From Kiritimatiellia bacterium (GTDB lineage: Bacteria > Verrucomicrobiota > Kiritimatiellia > RFP12 > DVOR01): DNA of 24,044 nt. Positions 4,301 to 19,300 of this stretch are shown piece by piece. The stretch is taken from contig CAAGNN010000010.1 of NCBI GenBank assembly GCA_900771325.1, forward strand, positions 1-24,044. Direction: 5' to 3'. Each line of letters opens with the position of its first letter. Within the stretch, counting starts at the first letter, position 1. The notes beneath the pieces were generated by a model that saw nothing but the letters and a program-made list of their open reading frames with translations, ran no database searches and was not told where the DNA came from. Both the position numbers and the translations under genes were made by a program.

Positions 4301-7300
4301 ATGACGCGTGCGATGAGCTTTTGGATGGCGGGTCTGCTCGCCTTGCTGCCCCTGGGATTTTCTGCGCAGGCGGCCGATGTCGGCGTGACGATGCTGCACA
4401 AGATGGACTTCGAAGCGGTGATGGCCGAGGCGAGCAATGCCTTGGCGCCGGTGGATCTTGGGGCGGGCGGGCGCGCCTTCCCGATGAGCACGAATGCCGG
4501 GGTCACCTTCAATGCCAGCAAGGTGACGGGGTGGAATAGCACGACGGAGGGTGTGGGCGGCTTGTGCACGGGGCCGGGTTTCCGTTTCCGGAATGCGTCG
4601 GGCTTGGGGTGCAGCACGGCGACGGGGTGGACGATTACCTTCTTTGCCAAGCCCTCTGCCGCGTTGGGTGGGTCGCTGAAGGGGGTGCTTGGGTGCACGA
4701 TTGGCCCTGAGGGGGCGGAGGACACGGCTTCGCTGAATCTGAATGTGGCGATTGGCAATGGCGGCTATGTCCTTAAGGTGACGCGCGCGAGCACCTCCGA
4801 GACGACGGCCGAGCAGGCGACTTTGTCGGTGACCGATGGAGAGAACAAGGCCGCTTCGGCGAGTCAGGTGTGGCATCACTATGCCATTCGCTGTGTGCCG
4901 GCGGGGAGTGGTCAGCCGACCTTCGAGTTGTGGCAGGATGGGGTGAAGCAGGGGACGATGACGATTGCTTGCGTGACCGATGGCACGTGGGTAATGAAGG
5001 AGTTTATTATGGGGGCGGTGCGTGCCGATGGACACGTTTCGACGGATCTAGGCAGCAACAGTGCGTACGAGGTCGCACCGCCGGCCGCGCAGTTTATGGA
5101 CGAGGTGGCACTTTTCGATCGCCCGTTGTCGCCGGCGGGGTTGATGTGGCTGAAGGATCACCCGGCCGAGGTGCCGCCGAGCGATGTGGCCGTGCCGCGC
5201 TTTGGCGTGATTTCGGCCGAGTTCCGGAATGTCGGCATTGGCAATGCGAAGTATGTGCAGGTCAATTTTGGCAGTAGCGAGATGGCGCGCGTGGGGATGT
5301 ATGCCAGCACGGCGCTTCAGCACGGGGCCAAACTGGAAGGGGCGACAATCTTCTTCCGTGAGAATAGCACTGACACTGGGGATAACGGCAATGCGTTGCG
5401 GATGTTGTTGCTGAATGGGGCGAACGAGGTGTTGGGCGTGAGCGATGCGGCGGTGCCGACCCCGCAGGTAAACACCAAGATGACCGCTTCTTACACCTTC
5501 GCAACGCCGCCGGCGGTGGATTTGCATACCGCCTACAAGATTTGCCTGACGAACCAGGAGGTTGCCGTCGGGGACACCTTTGACCCGGACTCTGGCATCG
5601 ATGTCCGCTATCTGCTCTTGAAGAAGTCGGCCTACGGCGAGGACTTCAATGTGCCGGGCAATAAAATCTGGGTGCCGGCGATGAACTTCCGATTGCGGGC
5701 GAACGCGCCGGCGCTGAATGTGAACTTCACCAAGGGCGAGAGCCCGCTGGTGGAGGGGACTGATTACGGCGTGGTGCCCTATCCGGCGGCGCAGTGGCGG
5801 AGCGTGACAAGCGATGGCACCGACGGGATTACCATCACGCAGGATGTCACCGACTCGGTGGGCGCAACGGTCTCGCTCACCGCCAAAGCGCGGTTGATTG
5901 AGAGCTCGTCGGCAGGGACGGCCTATCCGCTCTTCCGGGACACGCTGATGGATAGTGACGCGGATGCGAGTGCAGTCTCGGTGGAGTTGACCGGGATCCC
6001 CTACAAGCATTACGACCTGTATGTCTATATGGCCGCGCCGACTGGCGTTAATAACTACTTCGACAAGAATGGGCCGGTCTTCCTGAACGATGACACCTCC
6101 CGCTATTATTATATGGAGGCAGACCAGAGCACGGCCTCGGTCTCGGCCACGCCCACCTCGTGGGGGAGTGCGCAGGATTCCAGTTGGGGCACTGCCGTCA
6201 TCGGCACGAATGTCTTGCGCATTGCCGACCTCACAGACGAGCAAATCAAGGTGACGGCCCATCGAATGGATGCCGGCGCTGAAGCGCGTGGCGCGATTAC
6301 CGCCATTCAGGTGGTGGAGGTGCCGACGAATGGGCTGGCCGTTTGGTCGGCAACCTTGACCGGCGACCATCTGGCCAGCACGCAACCCTTTACCAATACG
6401 CGCGGGAAGACGAAGTTGCTGGGCGAGTTGACCGAGAATGATTGCGCCGAGGTGACAGTGGCCGGAGCGGCGACGTTGACGCTGGATGCGGCGGCGGCCC
6501 CGGGGCAGCTCTCGGTGGTTGGTGGCGGCACGCTGACATTGGCCGGGGCACAGACCCTGACCACCGAGATCGCGCTCTCCGAGGGCACCTTGGCGGTGAC
6601 GGCCGAGGCGGCGGCCTTGGAAGGGTGCACCATCACGGTGGCCGAGGCGGCCGTGTTGGCGCCGCGCACAACGGTCTCGGCCCTGGTGACTGGTGCCGGG
6701 TCGGTGACGATTGAGGCCGGGCAGACCGGCGCGCTGGCGAATACGGCCAATGACTTTGTCGGCGGGACGATGGTGGCCGGGACGCTGTTGTGGCAGGGGG
6801 CGGCGGCCTACAGCACCGGCACGATTACGGTGAACGCCGGGGGCGTCTTTGACCTGAATGGTCTGCCTTGCGCCCAGGCGGTGACCCTCGCCGGCGGCAC
6901 GCTCAAGGGGGCCTTTGATGCGGCCACCGACACGATTCCGTCCGAGGTCTTCTCGGTGAACTTCAACCAGGATCAGGGGAAGGTTGGCGATAGTGAGACC
7001 GGCGGCCTGGTGGCGATGCGCGGTAGCTACTGGGTGAACTCGGCGAGCGCCAGTGGCACGAACCAGGCGTTGACCTTGGTGCCGTATGACCAGATTGCCG
7101 TTGCGGGGGCCTCGACGCAGACCTTGGCGAATGCCCTCTCGTGGACCTGCCGTGGGCACTGGGCTAACGGTAATAATCAGACCTCCTATCTCAAGGGCTA
7201 CTTGGACGAGAACTCGAACATCCCGGTGGTCTTAACCTTCTCGCTGCCGGAAGAGAAGGTCAAGTTTGGGTGGGACCTCTACCTCTATGCGAACACGGAC

Positions 7301-10300
7301 ACCGGTGGCGCGACCTTCTCGGCGAAGGACCTTATCGGCGACGATGGCGTGACGACCTCCTATACCTATAGTAACGGCGCGCTGGTGACCGGGTCGACCG
7401 CCGGGTTTGGCAACTCGAATACCGGCACGGAGACGGTGGCCGAGGGCGTGAATGTGCTCAAGGTGCCCGGGTTGCTCGACCGCTCGCTGCGCGTCAATAG
7501 TCCTAATCGCGATGGCCGTGGGTGCATTGCGGCAGTGCAGGGGGTCTTCAATAAGCCCAATGGCTACTTTGGCGTGTTGACGGTGACGGCGGACTCAGTC
7601 TTGGAGGCGCCGGAGGCTGGGAAGGCGTTGCGCCTGGGCTATGCCACGGTGAGCGGGAGCGGGAAGCTGACCAAGCGCGGCGCGGGTGAGTTGCGCGTGG
7701 TCAAGAGCACCTTTGGGGCGCAGACCTTGGCGGTGGCCGAGGGGACCTGCACGGTGGGCGAGGGGAATGCGCTCGAGTCGCTGAATGTGACGGTGGGCCT
7801 GGGGACGACCTTCGCGGCGGAGGCCGGGATGGAGTCGCTTGCAGTGGCTTCGCTTGCGGGCGCGGGGACGGTGGAGTTGGGCGACCTAACGGCGCTGACG
7901 TTCACCGGCTCCGGGGCCGGAACGGCCTCCTTTACCGGCGAGTTTACGGCAACCACGCGCACGGTGGCGGCGGAGGTGGTCTGCGTGTTCATTAAGCAGG
8001 GGGCGAATACGCAGCAGCTTGCGCAGTTGCCGACCTTGCTCACCTTCGAGATTCAGGCTCAGGCCGGGACGCTGAAGGTGAATGCCGCCACCGCGCAGAC
8101 CTTGAAGCGCCTGGTGACAACGGGCGGCACCTTCGCCACGGACGGGGTGGGGGAGGCCTCGGTGGACTTCGCGCAGATGGCGAGCGGGGCGGTGAACTTC
8201 ACTTCGCGCGCCACGGCGAAGTCGGCCCGCCCGGCGATGGAAAGCGCGGGGGATGCGACGGTGAGCCGCTTCACGCTGGCCGAGGGCGGCACCATCCTCT
8301 ATTATTCGCGTGCGGACTTGGCCAAGTACTTCCCGGCGGGCTTCATCCCCGAGGGCGAGTACACCGTGCAGCTGGGGGCGGACCTCTATAGCGAGCTCTC
8401 TTATCCCGCCATCTTTACGGTGATGGGCGCGCCGGCGACGGCCCGCTTCACGGTGCTCACGAGCGCCGGAAAGGCCGCCCCCTCGGACAGTTGGAGCGCC
8501 AGCGGCAACACCATTACTATCAAGGACTCTTCGGCCATCACCGGCACCGTCGAAGTCTTGGGTAAACCGATGTTCCACTACACCTTCGACCGGGGCAATC
8601 TTGACAAGGCCGACGACGTGGAAGCAGGCGTTGGCTTTAACGACGAGAACTGCACCTACGCCGACTCGGACAACGGCCAGTGTCTGGCCTCCGGCACGCC
8701 GTGGTCTGGCGGCTTCCGGTTGGAGAGCGGCGCGTGGACCTTTGGCACCTACTTCCGGCTCAAGGCTGCGCAAGAGAAGGATGTGGTCTTTGGCTTTGGC
8801 CAGGCCGGTACGGCGGGCGCGCTCTATCTGACCAAGGGCGTAGGTAACACGGTGACGCTGTGGCACAATCCCACTGGTTCGGGCGTGGTCGAACTCTTCA
8901 CCGTCCCGCTCGCGGGCTCGAGTGAGACCTGGAACCACCTCCTGCTCGTCCACACCGAGGGGACCATCACCTGCTATGTCAACGGCGTGCAGTTGGCGGT
9001 GGCGAAGGGCGACTTCGCCAAGACGCTGACGCAATTCCAGGTGGGTTCGTTCCACGGTGGCGTGGGGCACGGCTTTACGAAGTGGGCCGGTCACGATGGC
9101 CAGGTGGATGACCTGGCGGTGTGGTCGAGCGCGTTGGTGGGCCGGCAGGTCACGCAGGCGGCGGCTAAGGTGATGGGTCATTGGCGTTGGCGCGAGGGGG
9201 AAACCCCCACCGAGACGCTCGATGTGGCGGCGGCAGATTGGCAGGATGTGAAGGGCACGCCTGGCTCTTGGCCGGGCACTGCGGATGACTCCAACTACAC
9301 GGCAGCGGTCTCGATTACCGCCTCGGCCACGCTCGAGGAGTTGGTGGAGGCGATGGCTTCCTTCCCGGCGCGCGAGGTGCTGTGGGAGGGGGCTGCGCTT
9401 ACCTTCACGCCTGGGGCAACGGCGCTCACGCTCCCGGCCGGTTCGCCGCGCTTGGCGGTGGCCAACGAGGTGGTCGTGGATTTGGCCGGGGTGGGGCAGA
9501 AGCTCCTCCAGGCGGCCTATGCCGGGCAAGTGCAGGTGACGCTGGCCGATGGGTTCTATTCGGGCGAGGTGACTTTGCGCAATGCGCCCGAGGGGATTTC
9601 GGTGACGGTGGTTTCGAATGGTAACGGGTTGGTTGTTCAGCCGAGCCTCGAGACTCCGATTACCGGTGGCGCTTATGCGCGTACCCTCACGGGCGATGCC
9701 AATTGGAATGAGGCTGGCGCTTGGACGAACCTGGCCGATGGCACCACGGTGGATGTCCTGCCGGCAGGGGCAACGGTCTTCCTGACGGTGACGGCCGATG
9801 CTACGCTCACGATGGGCTCCGAGCGGCCGGAGCTGGCGGACCTCTTTGTGGATGGCGCCGGCGCGCTGACGCTCAACTACGGGAATCTGGGGCTGGCGGC
9901 GAAGGCCGACTACGCCAATGCGCCCTTCGAGCGGACGCTATTGACCTCGCTCGCCGGGTTGCCGGAGAATCTCACCATCCGCACCTCGGCCCTCAACTAC
10001 GGCGCTTACGCCACCATTGCCTACACGGAGACGGCGGTCGTCGCCACCGTCAACGCCCCCGAGGGCCTCTGGCAGGAGTCCGGCACCGAGCGCATCATCT
10101 CCATTAACTTCGCCGATGCAGAGGCGAATAAGGTCACCGGCACCGCGCTGGAAGGCCTCGCTGGCTATGAGGTCCACGCTGCTCTGTGGAGCCAGTTCGT
10201 CGGGACCTCGCAGACGGGGCAGACGGTGAATGCCTATGATTATGCTGACCGCACCAACGGGTCGGCCGCAGCGGTGGCAACGGGCATGCTCACCTACACC

Positions 10301-13300
10301 ACCGGAACCGTGTGGAAGACAACTGCTGTGGACGCAAACGCCAGGGGCCTCTTCAAGGGCTACCTAGATGATAACGGCAGCAATAACTGGGCATCGTCGA
10401 CCTTGAGTGCCACGGTCGTCTTGCCGGCGGACTGGTCAGCGCGCTACACGGCCATTCTCTACAAGGCGGCAGATACCAATCTCGACAAGACGAAGTTCAC
10501 GGCGGCCCTCATCAATGGCGTGTGGTATTCCTATGTGAATGAGGTGTTGACCTCGCTTGTGAATTTCCCGGCGAACGCATTGCCGGGGGCCGAGTATGAC
10601 TGGGGTTCGCCGAAGGCTCGCCAGGAATACACCGCTGGCACGAACGTGATGGTTGTCTCCGGCCTGTCGGGGCAGACCTTTACCACGGAGAAGTGGGCCT
10701 CGCGCGGCGCGTGGACGAGCTTTGATGCCCGTGGCGGTCTGGCGGCCATTCAGCTTAAGGAAGAGCGCTCGGTGTCGCCGGGCGAGGCCAAGACCTTTAT
10801 CGCTATCGCCGAGGCCAGCGGCAATAATGTTGTGAGGTGGGCAGACCTGACATGGCGCAACGAGAATGGTGATCAGGGGACCGGCGCGCCGACAGCGACT
10901 GACGCGGCGACGATCGTGCTCACGGGCGACCTTAATCTCAACCTCTCCGGGATGGCGGTCAAGCACCTGACGATTTGTGGCAATGGCCACGCGGTGAGTT
11001 TCAACAATCGGACGGAGGCGACCGTTGGCTCTTGGGCCTTTGTGAACGACACTGTCTTGGAACTCAAGCAGGGCGAGGCGCTGCCGGCCAATACGGTGGT
11101 CTATCCCAAGCGCGTTCGCTACGCCTATCCCTACGAAGGCGATATGACGACGACCGATCGCTACGAGCAGGAGTTCGCGGCCGGTTATACCGGCGCGCTC
11201 ACCCCGCAGGGCGGCCTGGTCGAGTTCTCCAATGGCGCGGTCCACTTCACCGGCCTGCCCATCACGGCCACGGAGACGGACCTCATCTTCTCGGGCGATA
11301 CGGTCGTCACCCTCGCCGATGGCGTGCCCTTCTCCTTCGGCACCGCCAACCTTACCTTCAAGGACAACGCCAAGGTGACTGCCAAGGTGATGCGGTTGTG
11401 CGATGAAGGCCCTGCCCGCACGGTCAACCTGGCGATGACCGATGATGCCACGATCACCATCACGGGCAATGTGAACGATAGCCGTGGCAACAACTCGCTC
11501 CTTTGGCCGCACTGGGCCGGCACCCTCAACGCCTCGTTGCGCGACCGGGCCAAGGTCCTTGCCGAACAGGCGGTAATGGTCCTCGGTGTAGCCGATGCCG
11601 ATACCTTGCAAGGTCGTCTGACGCTTGCCGACGATGCCGAGGTGCGCGTGGCCGGGCTCTATGGTTATGGTAGTGTTGCCGCCACATCCTACGACATCAA
11701 CCTCAAGGGTGGCAAGCTCTTGATTGGCTCGCGTGGCGGGGTCGCTCAGGAGGGTATTCGACCCATCTCGCTCAACTTCCAGGGCGGCACCTTCGGCGCT
11801 TGGCAGGATGTGGAGATGTTGGGCGATCCCGCTCGTCAGCTCTTTACCTCCGTCACCGGCAACCCGCTCTTCGCGGGTGAGGCAACGATGATCTTCACCT
11901 CCCCAGAGCCCTTCTTCACCGACACTGCCGCGCGTGCCATATTGAGCTCGGGCGGTCTGGTGCTCCGGGGCAAGGACTTCGCTGCGCTTCCGAGCTTCCA
12001 GGTTCTGGGCGGGCAGTTGACGCTTGCGGGGTGTGCGCCGGAGATGGGTAGCCTGACCCTCTCGGGCGGTTCGCTCGAGCTCGACGCCGCCTTCCCGACG
12101 GTGAGCGTGCTCTCCATCCCGGTCGACACCATTATCCACCTGCCGCTGCGCGAGAAGTTGGCGGAGGGCGGCTACATCACGATGGCCAACGGCCGCCAGA
12201 TCCCCGCCCTCACCCACGCCGTCTTCGAGCTGGCGCTTGACCCCGATCGCTCAGAGACTTCGCGCGTGCTGCCGTTGGTGCCGTTGGTGCTCGGCGGCTA
12301 CACCGAGGGCACCGAGCCGCAGGTCAAGGGCTTTGGCGTGCTCAACAACACCAACTCGGCCATTAGCGATTACGCGGCCGTCTTCCGCAGCGGCTCGGCC
12401 GGGCGCGGCCTCTACGCCGAGCTCACTGGCAATGAGGTGCTCAAGGAGCACACCGTCCATCTGAACGCGGCCACCGAGGCGCTCGAGGGCGGCGGCTATC
12501 CGCTCCTCCAGTCGACCCTCAACGCCTATCCTTACCACATCTTCAGCGGTGAGTTGGCCAATGCCAAGATCCTGGTGCCCGCAGCAGGCGTGGCGCTGCC
12601 CCACGCGGCCTTTATCGGCAACCCCATCCGCATCGTTGCCCAGGGCAGCACGCCCGGTGTTCTCCTTCAGGGCATTAACTACACCTTCTCGACGGATGTC
12701 ACCTTCGACCTCTCGGCCTGGGCCGCGGCGATGCCCAACTTGGTGTGCGGCGCCATTAAGGGCGTGCCCGCCAGCATCTGCCTGATGAGCGGCGGCGCGG
12801 TCAAGGCCCCGGCCTCGGTGCGCTTGAAGGTCGACTTCGGTTCGGCCTACACCCTGCCTGCCGGCGTGGAGGCCTCGGTGGAGACGACCGCTCAGGGCGT
12901 CTACTACGTGCTGCGCTACGAGCGGCGCGCGCGGACGCTCTCGGTAAACTTCACCGACAGCACGGTGCCCTTGGTTTCGCCGCCGGTGCAGGTGGGTGCC
13001 TATGCCTTGCCGATTGCCGGCTGGAACTCGCTTGAGGGGGTCTTCTCGTCGGCGACGCTTAAGGTCTCGGATATGGGCGGCGTGGCGCAGGAGGTGGCGA
13101 TGGGCGCGGCCGACCCCGCGCAGAGCACCCAGCTGCTCTGCTACACCTCGCAGACCAATCTGGCCCCGAGCGCGAGCACCTCGCTCTTGCAGGTGCGCCT
13201 CGATGACTCCACCGAGCAGCAGTTGCGCCTGGTGAATCTGCCCTTTGCGGCCTACCGCGTGGCGCTCATCTTTGCTAACGACCTGGAGGGCGCGGCCTAC

Positions 13301-16300
13301 GCCACCGCCACCATCAATGGCAACACCTACGCGATGGATGCCGAGGGCTACCCCCGCCGCGACATCACTGGTTACACCGCGTTGGACGCTCAGGGCAACC
13401 CGGTGGTCTCCATCCCAGCCGACACGCAGTGGGGCAGCACCGACTTTACCCCCGCCTCCGCGCCGGTCACCCTGGGCGCCAATGCGCTGGTGAGCGATGT
13501 CCTCACCGCCCAGACCGTCACCGTCAAGCTGCCGGGCTTCACCTATGCCCAGCGCTACGCCGGCCTCGCGGCCCTGCAAATCCTTGAAGCGCCCGGCACG
13601 GATGCCGTCGGCCAAATCCTCACGTGCACCTACACCTTCCCGGCGGACGGGGATTACGAACTCGCCGCGCTCACCCTCGGCGGCTCGGCCACCACCTGGG
13701 AGAATGGCCCGGAGAACACCTTGGTGCTGACCAGCGACCACGCCGTCACGCTCACGCTCCCGAAGAGCTTTGAGGCCGACCGCATCATCTGCTCGGGCTC
13801 GGGCACCATCGCCCTGCGTGTGGAGGGGGATGGCGGCGCGGCCCTGCGCGAGCTCGACGCCGAGCAGCTCGCCAACGTCACGGTCGACTTCCCGGCCGCT
13901 GGCCTGGTCTTCACGCCGGCCAACGGGACCTCGCGCTTTGAGCAGTCCTTCGACAATGGCGGTAGCGCCTACACCATCGCCGAGGGCGCCACCCTCGCCC
14001 TCGGCGAGCACTCGGGCATCGTCACCGAGTTCGACGACAACGGCACCGCCACCCTCGACATCGACGAGGTCAACTCCCGCGGCACCCTCCGCCGCGACTA
14101 CCCCGTCACACAGACGAGTAATGTGATGTTCTCTTATCTCACCTTTGCCTTTAAGGATGGAACGGCAACACGGGATCCGAATAACTCGGCTTACAGCTTG
14201 GTAGTTGAGGAGGGGGACACCTTCCGTCATCCTAACCGCTTCCATCTCCAGAACAGTGCCGGGCGCTGGGCCTATACGCAGACAGGTGGTCAGGCCTCTT
14301 TTGGGGCAACCGCTGCGGATCAAGGCGGCATGTTGCTCTTTAACAACGGCGCGGTTGCTAATGGTGTCGCCACAATCACGATAACAGGCAACAGCGATAC
14401 GCGTCTGGATGCGACGATGATTTGGGCTTGGAAGGAGGGGACGCGCGTGAATATCTCGGTGGGCCAGGAGGCGACGCTTGCGTTGGGCTCGAAGGGCTTG
14501 CGAATTAACTCAGGGGCCTCTAGGCAGTCGATCACCTTCACGGCCACGCGGCGCGGTACCTTGGAAGCGAAGGACGCAACGCTGGAGGCTACAGCGGGAG
14601 TCACGACAACCTTCGATGGCGGGCGGCTGACGACCAAGCAGACCGAGGCGAACTTCACCCTGCCGATGGTCTTCACCGGCACGGACACCGATCCGACGAT
14701 TGTCGCTCCGGAGCGCTTCTCGACCATTGTCCTCTCTGGCGCGAATAGCGGTGAGGGCAAGATGGTCGTTGAGCAGGGCACCCTAGCCATCGCCAACGCC
14801 TCGGCCCTCGGGAGCGCCTCGGTGACGGTTAAGGCCGGGGCCACCTTCGAATCGCGTAACTTCGCGAGCGGTGCCACGCTCTCTGGCAAAGTCTCCTTCG
14901 CGAGCGGCTCCACCTGCTCGGCCACCACCACGGCCGATGTCTCCGGCGGTTACACGGCGCGTATCGCCGGCACCCTCGACTTCCCCGACGGCCTCTCCAC
15001 CGTCACCTTCCGCCTCAATGGCACGGCCTACACCGTGCTCGACAGCGATGTGAACGCGGCGGCCGGCACGGTCGCCTTCCGCGCCGGCGCGCAGCAGGCC
15101 CTCGAGGACCTCACTTGGAATGTCAATGGCCCTGGCGGCGAATGGGCCGAGGGCGGGTCCGCCCCCTGGATGGACAACAAGACCTACTGGAATGGCGCGC
15201 GCGTCTCCTTCCCAGCGGGCGTGGTCGGTGCCGAGCGCACGGTTGGCCCGATTGCCGGCTATATCCGCCCCGGGTCCTTCACGATGCAGGAGGGCCTGGG
15301 CGACGGCTATCACTTCACCACCGACGATGGCATCCTCGACTTGCGCGACTGCGTGGCGAGCGACGGCTCGCTCGACCTCGGTAGCGGCACCACCTTCGAT
15401 GTGCCCATCGCCCTCGACAGCCCGTCGATGACCCTCAAGCAGGGTGCGCTCACCCTCCGCCTCCTCGGCGTGATGTCCAACAACTACAAGACGGCATCGC
15501 TGTTGAGCAGCGACAACGTCAATGGCACGACCCACGGCGTGTGGGGTAGGGATGCCTACAACAACGACATCACCTGGTCTCCGCACGCGGGTGAGACGCA
15601 ACGCCTCGCGGTTCACGAGAACCAGCTCACCGGTGGGCGCAAGGTAACGATTGCCGGCCAGGTGGCCGACGACGGCTCGGTCTCGGGTGGCACGGTGGAG
15701 TTTGCCGGCAATATTGCAGACTCCAATTGGAATGGCAAGTTTAGTGGCACCTTTGAGGTGCGCGATGGGGCCACGCTCGACTTCACGATGACGCAAGGCG
15801 GCGATAACAAGGGCCAGGGGAATGATCCCTTCTTCCGCGGTATTTCGCTGGCCGGGCGTGCCGATCCCGTCTTCACCCTCTGCAATGGGGCAACGCTTCG
15901 CTTCTCGAAGTGCCGCAACATCCTTGGCGGCATCAACCAAGCGACGACCCAGAATATTATCGAGAGCCAGCCCTATTTGATTGGCTACCACTCCACGCTT
16001 GACTTCGCCTACACCGCCAATAACCATCAGATCCTCCCCTTCGGCGTGCGCTTCAATGGCGATGGTGCCAAGATGGTCATCAACGACCCCAAGACCTCCA
16101 ACAACAACGGTATGTTCGTCTCGCGCGGTGCCACCTTCATCGTCTCTGGTATCGGCGAGGCGGGTGACCTGGCAGACCCGGCTACGGACACCGCCTCCGC
16201 TCCCACCGATGACACCTACGGCAAGCTGACGCGCGGCATTACGGCCATCATCGATGCCCGTGACAACACCGGCCTGGTGCGCCTGGATACCGGCATCAAC

Positions 16301-19300
16301 GGCCGCGACGACATCACCTTCCAGGTGGGCGAGGGCTCGACCCTACGCTTGCTCGCCAATCTGACCCACCCGGGCTCCCGCTCGTCGGACACCGTGGCCT
16401 TCTACAAGACGGGCCTGGGCCGCCTGACGCTCGAGTATCCCACCATCGCTGCCCGTAACACCCTCTTGGTCAAGGAGGGCACCTTGGGCGGTTCGGCCGA
16501 GCTCACCCACGTCGATAGCGCCATCACCGTGGCCGCCGGCACGACCATCGAGGGCGGCCTGCGCGTGCCGACCTTGACGATTGGCGCGGGTGCCACCCTG
16601 GCGCTCGATGCCACGGGGGTCAAGCCGCTGCGGTGCGACCGTGCCCTCTTCACTCCCAACGCCACCGTGACGGTGGCCTCGCTCCTGCCGGAAGGGGAGA
16701 TTCCCTCCGCCGCCAACCGCGAGCCGGTCAAGGTGATGAGCTGGGGCAGCGCCCAGAGCGTCGACTCGGTCGACTTCCGCCTCGATGCCGCGCTGGTCAA
16801 CGCCGGCTACGGCCTGGAAGTGCGCGATGACGGCCTCTACCTGATGCGCAACGTCGTCTACGTCCGCGAGCTCTCCTTCGAGGGCACGCCCAACAGCTTG
16901 ACGGTGGCGTGGTTCGAGCCCAATGGCTGGTACCGCGAGGAGGACCCCGCAACAAAGCGCGACTTCGACCCTGCAGAGAACGAGACGGCCACCGCCCTCT
17001 TCCTCCTGCCTGCCGATCTTTATACCGCCGGCAGCGAGGCCCCGCAGTTGACTCTCCTGCTCACCCGCGAAGCCAACTTCTCGGCTGTCCGCGTGGGCGT
17101 TAAGGTGACCGAACAGGACTTCGACGAGGAAGGCAACCCGACGACGCGGGAGGTCATCCGTCCCCTGCAGGCTTCCATCACCTACCTCTATGACCTGACG
17201 AACGAGGCGCTTCCCAGCGTGGGCGAGGCCTACGCTTTCACATGGGTCTCCACCCGCTTGGTCGAGGGCCCGGACGCGACCACCTTGGCCGCCGTCACCG
17301 CCTCCATCCCCGCCGAGTACGCTTACACGTTGCTCGACGCGACCGTGGTGGTCTACGCTTCGGCCACCACCTTCACCCCGGCGCTCAACCTCAACTTCAC
17401 CGGCAAGACCTCCGGCGACCCCGCCTGGGTGAGCCTCGATGCGGGCAACTGCGGCGCGGTCCCCTACGCCGGCGTCTACTGGAACAACTTCGCGGTCAAC
17501 GGCGGATCGGGCACCGAGCTCGTTGCCGAAGGCGCGGACGGCCGAATGCTCCTGCGCGCCCAGGCCACTGTGGCCGGCGTGACTGCTGAAGATGGCGAGG
17601 CTGCCGCCTGTGAAGTGTCCGTCATCTCCTCGGGGGCCGAGACCGTTGTCTCGCGCCGCGGCGAAGGCAATGTCAGCCTCTCGGCCAGCTTCCTCAAGGG
17701 GCAGGGGGTCGGCAACGACACTGAGCTGCTCACCGCCGGCGGCTTCAGTGCTCCGGGGGTTGACAACGGCTGGCAGGTCCAGGTCAAGAACATTCCCTTC
17801 GCGAATTACGATCTCTACCTCCTCTTTGCCGGCTCGGCCGATGGCGAAGTCGTCTATCCAGCCGTCCGCATCAAGGTGGGCTCCAACGATTGGCGTACCT
17901 ACTCGGTGGCCAACGGCTTTGTTGCTCCGGCCGACCGCACCGATGTCTGGCGTGGCCGTGGTAGCCTCGTCTTGGGCACCTTTGTGAACGCCTCCAATAT
18001 GCTCCACCTGCGCTTGAGCTCGGCTATTGGCGAGAGCCTCGAGATCTGCGGCATCGATGGGCAGCTCGGTACGCCCGGCTCCGTCGGCTTGGCCGCCCTG
18101 CAGATTGTGCAGTGTACCGATGGCGTTGCCAATGTCCGCCTCGGCACCGGCAACTGGTCCGACCCTGCCGGCTGGGCCCGTGAGACCTCCGGTGGCCAGC
18201 AGACGGGCCGCTGGATCGATGCCACCGATGAGGCGCTCCGCTGGGCCTCCATCCCCACCACCTCCTACCTCACGGCCGATATGGTCGCCACCACGCCCTT
18301 CCTGCGCATCACCGGCGGCTCGGACCTCCGCCTCAACGGCTCCGAAGGCCTCCTCTCCACGGGCACGGTCGACCTCTACAACGCCCTCGCGGGTGCCCGG
18401 GTCACCTTCGAGAAGAACCTCTTTGCCGCTGCGCCCAATGTGGTGATGGCCCCGAATATCACCGTGCGCGTCCCCGAGAGCGATGGCTCCGCCACCTGCG
18501 ACTTCCGCTGGGTCTACGACGATGTCACCCGCTCGGGCACCGCCTCCACCGAGGCCACGCTCCAGAAGACTCAGTCCGGCGAGCTCACCCTCACCCGCAA
18601 GAACCTCAACAAGCTGCAGATCGACGACGGCACTCTCTGGCTCTCCACCACCGCCGACGGCGACTACACCCGCGCCACCCCCATCACCGGCCAGGGCATC
18701 CTCGGCAAGACCGGTATCGGCCGGGTGACCATCGCCGGCAATGATATGCAACTCGAGGGGGTCACCGGTGTGCACGTTTCCCAGGGCTCGTTGCTTTGGG
18801 CCCTGAACACGCGTGTTTCGCCCAATGGCCAGCGCCACATCGTCGATGGAGGCACGCTGATTGTTCAGGGCTCTGGTGAGAATAATTCGAGCGTGGCACG
18901 TATGCCCAACGCCATTATCGAAGTCTCGAATGGCGGCGTGTTCAGCATTCGCGGCACCAACGGCCTGCGTACATCTGTGCCGACAACCATTGTTAATGAC
19001 GGCGGCACGGTGGAATCCTTCTACAACTTCAATTCCGTGACAACCCAGGACCACACGCACACCGGGCCGATTGTCTTGCGCAACGGCAAGGTTTCGCTCG
19101 TTCGCGATGGGAGCGCTTGGTGGTGGGCCTATAAGTATCAAGGGCTTGTTGTCCACGGCGAGTTGAGTGTTGAGTCGGGTGCTGACAATGCAATTACGAT
19201 TACCAATCCCTATGGTGCGGGCGAGGGGCTCTGCTTCTCGGAGGAAGGCACGGGTTTGACGGTTGCTGCGGGTGCCACGCTTACGAGCCATGTCGGCATC

